The position numbers and the translations under genes were made by a program. A model generated the notes under the pieces. It did no database searches. It worked only from the letters and a program-made list of their open reading frames with translations, and was not told the DNA's origin. A stretch of DNA of 6,979 nt from Dethiosulfatibacter sp. (GTDB lineage Bacteria > Bacillota > Clostridia > Tissierellales > Dethiosulfatibacteraceae): assembly GCA_030591825.1 (NCBI GenBank), contig JAUVAG010000056.1, forward strand, positions 1 to 6,979, in the 5' to 3' direction. Positions 5,500-6,979 of this stretch are shown here, in pieces. The first letter of the stretch is position 1. Every line of letters starts with the position of its first letter.

Positions 5500-6480
5500 A
5501 TGAAATCAAATAAGGTATTGATAATAATTGCAGTGTTGCTGTTGTTTTCAAACTATCTGACATATTCGGCAATTGATCGTCTTGAGAACAGGGTGTCAAA
5601 TCTCAACAACTCTGTAAGTAGGCTTTCAGATAGAATGAACGATATAAGTGGAGATGTGTCAAGATCCTTGAGCGAATTCAATGCAGAGAATTCCTGGATT
5701 GGGAATACAGAGGCAAGAGCCAGACACTACAACGAAGATACAAAGATGGTAGATGTAGATGTAGAAGTGGAGTTCAATGAATTGGAAAACGGGGAAAGTG
5801 TTTATATTGTTGTACAGGATATGGAAGGAAATGTATTGGAAAAGCTTGATGTAACGGAATCAATGGACAACAGTCTGAATCTTTACTATTCACTTGACCT
5901 GGGTATTGACAATGACTATGCGTTGTCCATACTGGGTGAAACAGCAGAATCAAAGAGAAGTGATTCCATAGGAGTGGTTTATATCAACAACAGAATTGAG
6001 CAGATGTTTTATGTTGACGGTCATGGTTGGGATGAAGAATATGATGAAGAGGGCAACTACAAGACTGTGAAAATGGATATAATGATTAATCCAGCTTTTC
6101 AAAAGGAAGAATTCATTGTAGATTATTTCAAGGACAGGAAAATAGTAGATGTAACGGGTGAAATATTTGTCGATGATGAATTGTTTGATACCATTGATTT
6201 GCTGAATGATGAAAACTGGGAGATTTACCAAGAGGGAGCCAATAGAGATTACAAGGAAGAAAAGGTAGAAAGAGAAATACCTGCCATGGAGGAAGGTGCC
6301 ATTCCCCTCTTTGAATTTGCCGGAGCTAAAGAGTATTTTGTTGACTTTTCAGGAACATACAGTTTTGAAAAGCCGGTGAATCCACAGCAGAAGGTACAGA
6401 TGTATGTGGTTTTCAAGGACAATCAGGGTGATGAGTACAGACATCCTTTATATAGTGTATTTGAATATGAAGGCTGGTAA
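5500..6480 (+). CDS. Membrane-anchored coiled-coil protein, unknown function
   Basis: Starting at ATG 5500 behind AAAGGAG (5487-5493, six bases away), this gives 326 residues. An upstream in-frame ATG at 5470 lacks an SD and would put extra charged residues before the helix, so it is rejected. Residues 5-24 form one uncleaved-looking transmembrane helix without a lipobox. Residues 25-57 form a textbook coiled coil with hydrophobic a/d positions at I25, L28, V32, L35, V39, L42, M46, I49, V53 and L57, which suggests oligomerisation beside the membrane. The rest (about 65-326) is acidic and rich in alternating beta-strand patterns, consistent with extracellular beta-sandwich domains. I do not recognise a family. 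It follows the lipoprotein operon by 89 bases on the same strand and is closed by a terminator at 6508, so it may work with those surface proteins. Confidence 0.8.
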   Translation: MKSNKVLIIIAVLLLFSNYLTYSAIDRLENRVSNLNNSVSRLSDRMNDISGDVSRSLSEFNAENSWIGNTEARARHYNEDTKMVDVDVEVEFNELENGESVYIVVQDMEGNVLEKLDVTESMDNSLNLYYSLDLGIDNDYALSILGETAESKRSDSIGVVYINNRIEQMFYVDGHGWDEEYDEEGNYKTVKMDIMINPAFQKEEFIVDYFKDRKIVDVTGEIFVDDELFDTIDLLNDENWEIYQEGANRDYKEEKVEREIPAMEEGAIPLFEFAGAKEYFVDFSGTYSFEKPVNPQQKVQMYVVFKDNQGDEYRHPLYSVFEYEGW

Positions 6481-6507
6481 AATCAAGGAAATTTGAATAG
6501 AATTGTT

Positions 6508-6548
6508 AATCCACATAGAAGGTTATGTTCTTTTATGTGGATTTTTTT
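6508..6548 (+). terminator. Intrinsic terminator after the coiled-coil gene
   Basis: AATCCACATA (6508-6517) pairs perfectly with TATGTGGATT (6534-6543), a 10-bp stem. The loop contains a further short GAA/TTC pairing. A T-run continues to 6548. It lies 27 bases past the stop at 6480 and closes the plus-strand block. Confidence 0.85.
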
Positions 6549-6633
6549 ACAAAAATAGAACATAGCAATACAAATGGGAATTTCGAGTTACGATTTTCCT
6601 GTTTCTTCTGTTTTCCCCTCTGAATTGGTAAAA

Positions 6634-6652
6634 TATAATGATAAACATTATA
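6634..6652. promoter_or_regulatory. Fur-box-like operator
   Basis: TATAATGATAAACATTATA matches the classical Fur box (GATAATGATAATCATTATC) at 16 of 19 positions and is an inverted repeat of 7-bp arms around ATAAA, extending one base on each side. It lies 27 bases upstream of the -35 at 6680. A weaker promoter (TTGGTA 6625-6630, TTATAT 6648-6653) overlaps it. AT-rich background makes near matches more common, and PerR or Zur boxes have similar form, so the metal is not settled. Confidence 0.5.
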
Positions 6653-6679
6653 TAATTTATGTTTTTCGTTGTTTAATTA

Positions 6680-6708
6680 TTGACTTTTGATAGGTTCAGT
6701 TATATACT
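6680..6708 (+). promoter_or_regulatory. Strong sigma-A promoter for the last gene
   Basis: TTGACT (6680-6685) and TATACT (6703-6708) are 17 bases apart; each matches five of six consensus positions. A small dyad, TATAC-TATGCT-GTATA (6703-6718), covers the -10 and the probable start point. The leader to the start codon is about 40 bases. Confidence 0.65.
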
Positions 6709-6757
6709 ATGCTGTATAAAGAGACTATCTAAAAAGGTTTTTATTGGAGGATTAATG

Positions 6758-6979
6758 ATGAAATTAAATAGCAACTACAAAAATATTAAGAATTTACATT
6801 CGGTGATTAAGTTTTTTTATTATGCAAGTATCGTTTTTACTGGAATATGCATATTTTCAATCTTTGCTATACCTTTTGTTCCTGATTCAGCCATTGATTT
6901 TGAACAAGGGATTCGTCAATGGGTGTATTCTGTTGATTTTCCTCTTGGTATTGGATCTGCTTCTATTTTTGTTAAAGGT
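6758..6979 (+). CDS. N-terminal part of an unidentified membrane protein (runs off the window)
   Basis: The frame is open from ATG 6758 to the end of the window, 74 residues. GGAGG (6746-6750) is seven bases upstream; an adjacent in-frame ATG at 6755 would be only four bases away, so 6758 is preferred. Residues about 19-41 (FFYYASIVFTGICIFSIFAI, then PFV) form a membrane helix, preceded by a basic segment (NYKNIKNLHSVIK) that should stay in the cytoplasm. The following DSAIDFEQGIRQWVYSVDF is probably extracytoplasmic. Too little is present to name a family; a small multi-helix membrane protein of the DUF2975 kind is possible but unproven. It has its own promoter and a Fur-like box upstream, so it is a separate unit from the surface operon. 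Confidence 0.75.
   Translation, partial: MKLNSNYKNIKNLHSVIKFFYYASIVFTGICIFSIFAIPFVPDSAIDFEQGIRQWVYSVDFPLGIGSASIFVKG

Overview
The window comes from a low-GC Gram-positive bacterium, most likely a member of the Clostridia (Bacillota). The evidence is AT-rich DNA, strong GGAGG ribosome binding sites, lipoprotein signal peptides, intrinsic terminators with U tracts, and a BlaI/MecI-type repressor. No rRNA, tRNA, CRISPR array, transposase or phage gene was seen.

Left region (1-970). A promoter near 75-103 leads to an LRAT/NlpC-P60-superfamily protein (183-719) with a complete His-His-Cys triad and a C-terminal membrane segment. Its frame continues past the TAG stop as 65 clean coding-like codons (720-917) with no start of their own. 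The original gene was therefore probably longer and has an in-frame amber stop. A strong bidirectional terminator (931-968) separates it from the convergent gene.

Minus-strand gene (975-1526). This gene has a perfect SD and start at 1526 and resembles the last membrane helix plus extracellular tail of clostridial M56/BlaR1-type proteins. Its frame is interrupted by a TGA at codon 27, inside the membrane helix. Two neighbouring genes thus each carry one in-frame stop, which suggests local decay, sequence error or readthrough.

Central operon (1549-5410, plus strand). A promoter with a BlaI-like dyad between and over its -35/-10 elements drives a DUF3160 lipoprotein (1608-3995), a BlaI/MecI/CopY-family repressor (4015-4398), a 56-residue small membrane-type protein (4428-4598) and an overlapping FG-GAP/VCBS-like lipoprotein (4589-5410). 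The repressor keeps the Asn-Phe pair that BlaR1-class proteases cut, yet no M56 protease is encoded beside it. The layout suggests an autoregulated cell-surface operon not devoted to a beta-lactamase.

Right region (5411-6979). A separate promoter precedes a membrane-anchored coiled-coil protein (5500-6480), followed by a terminator. A Fur-box-like dyad (6634-6652) and a consensus promoter (6680-6708) then lead into a membrane protein that runs off the window end (6758 onward).

Inference: the operon and the 5500 gene place at least three extracytoplasmic proteins (two lipoproteins and one helix-anchored coiled-coil protein) at the cell surface. The BlaI-type switch plausibly responds to an envelope signal through a protease encoded elsewhere.
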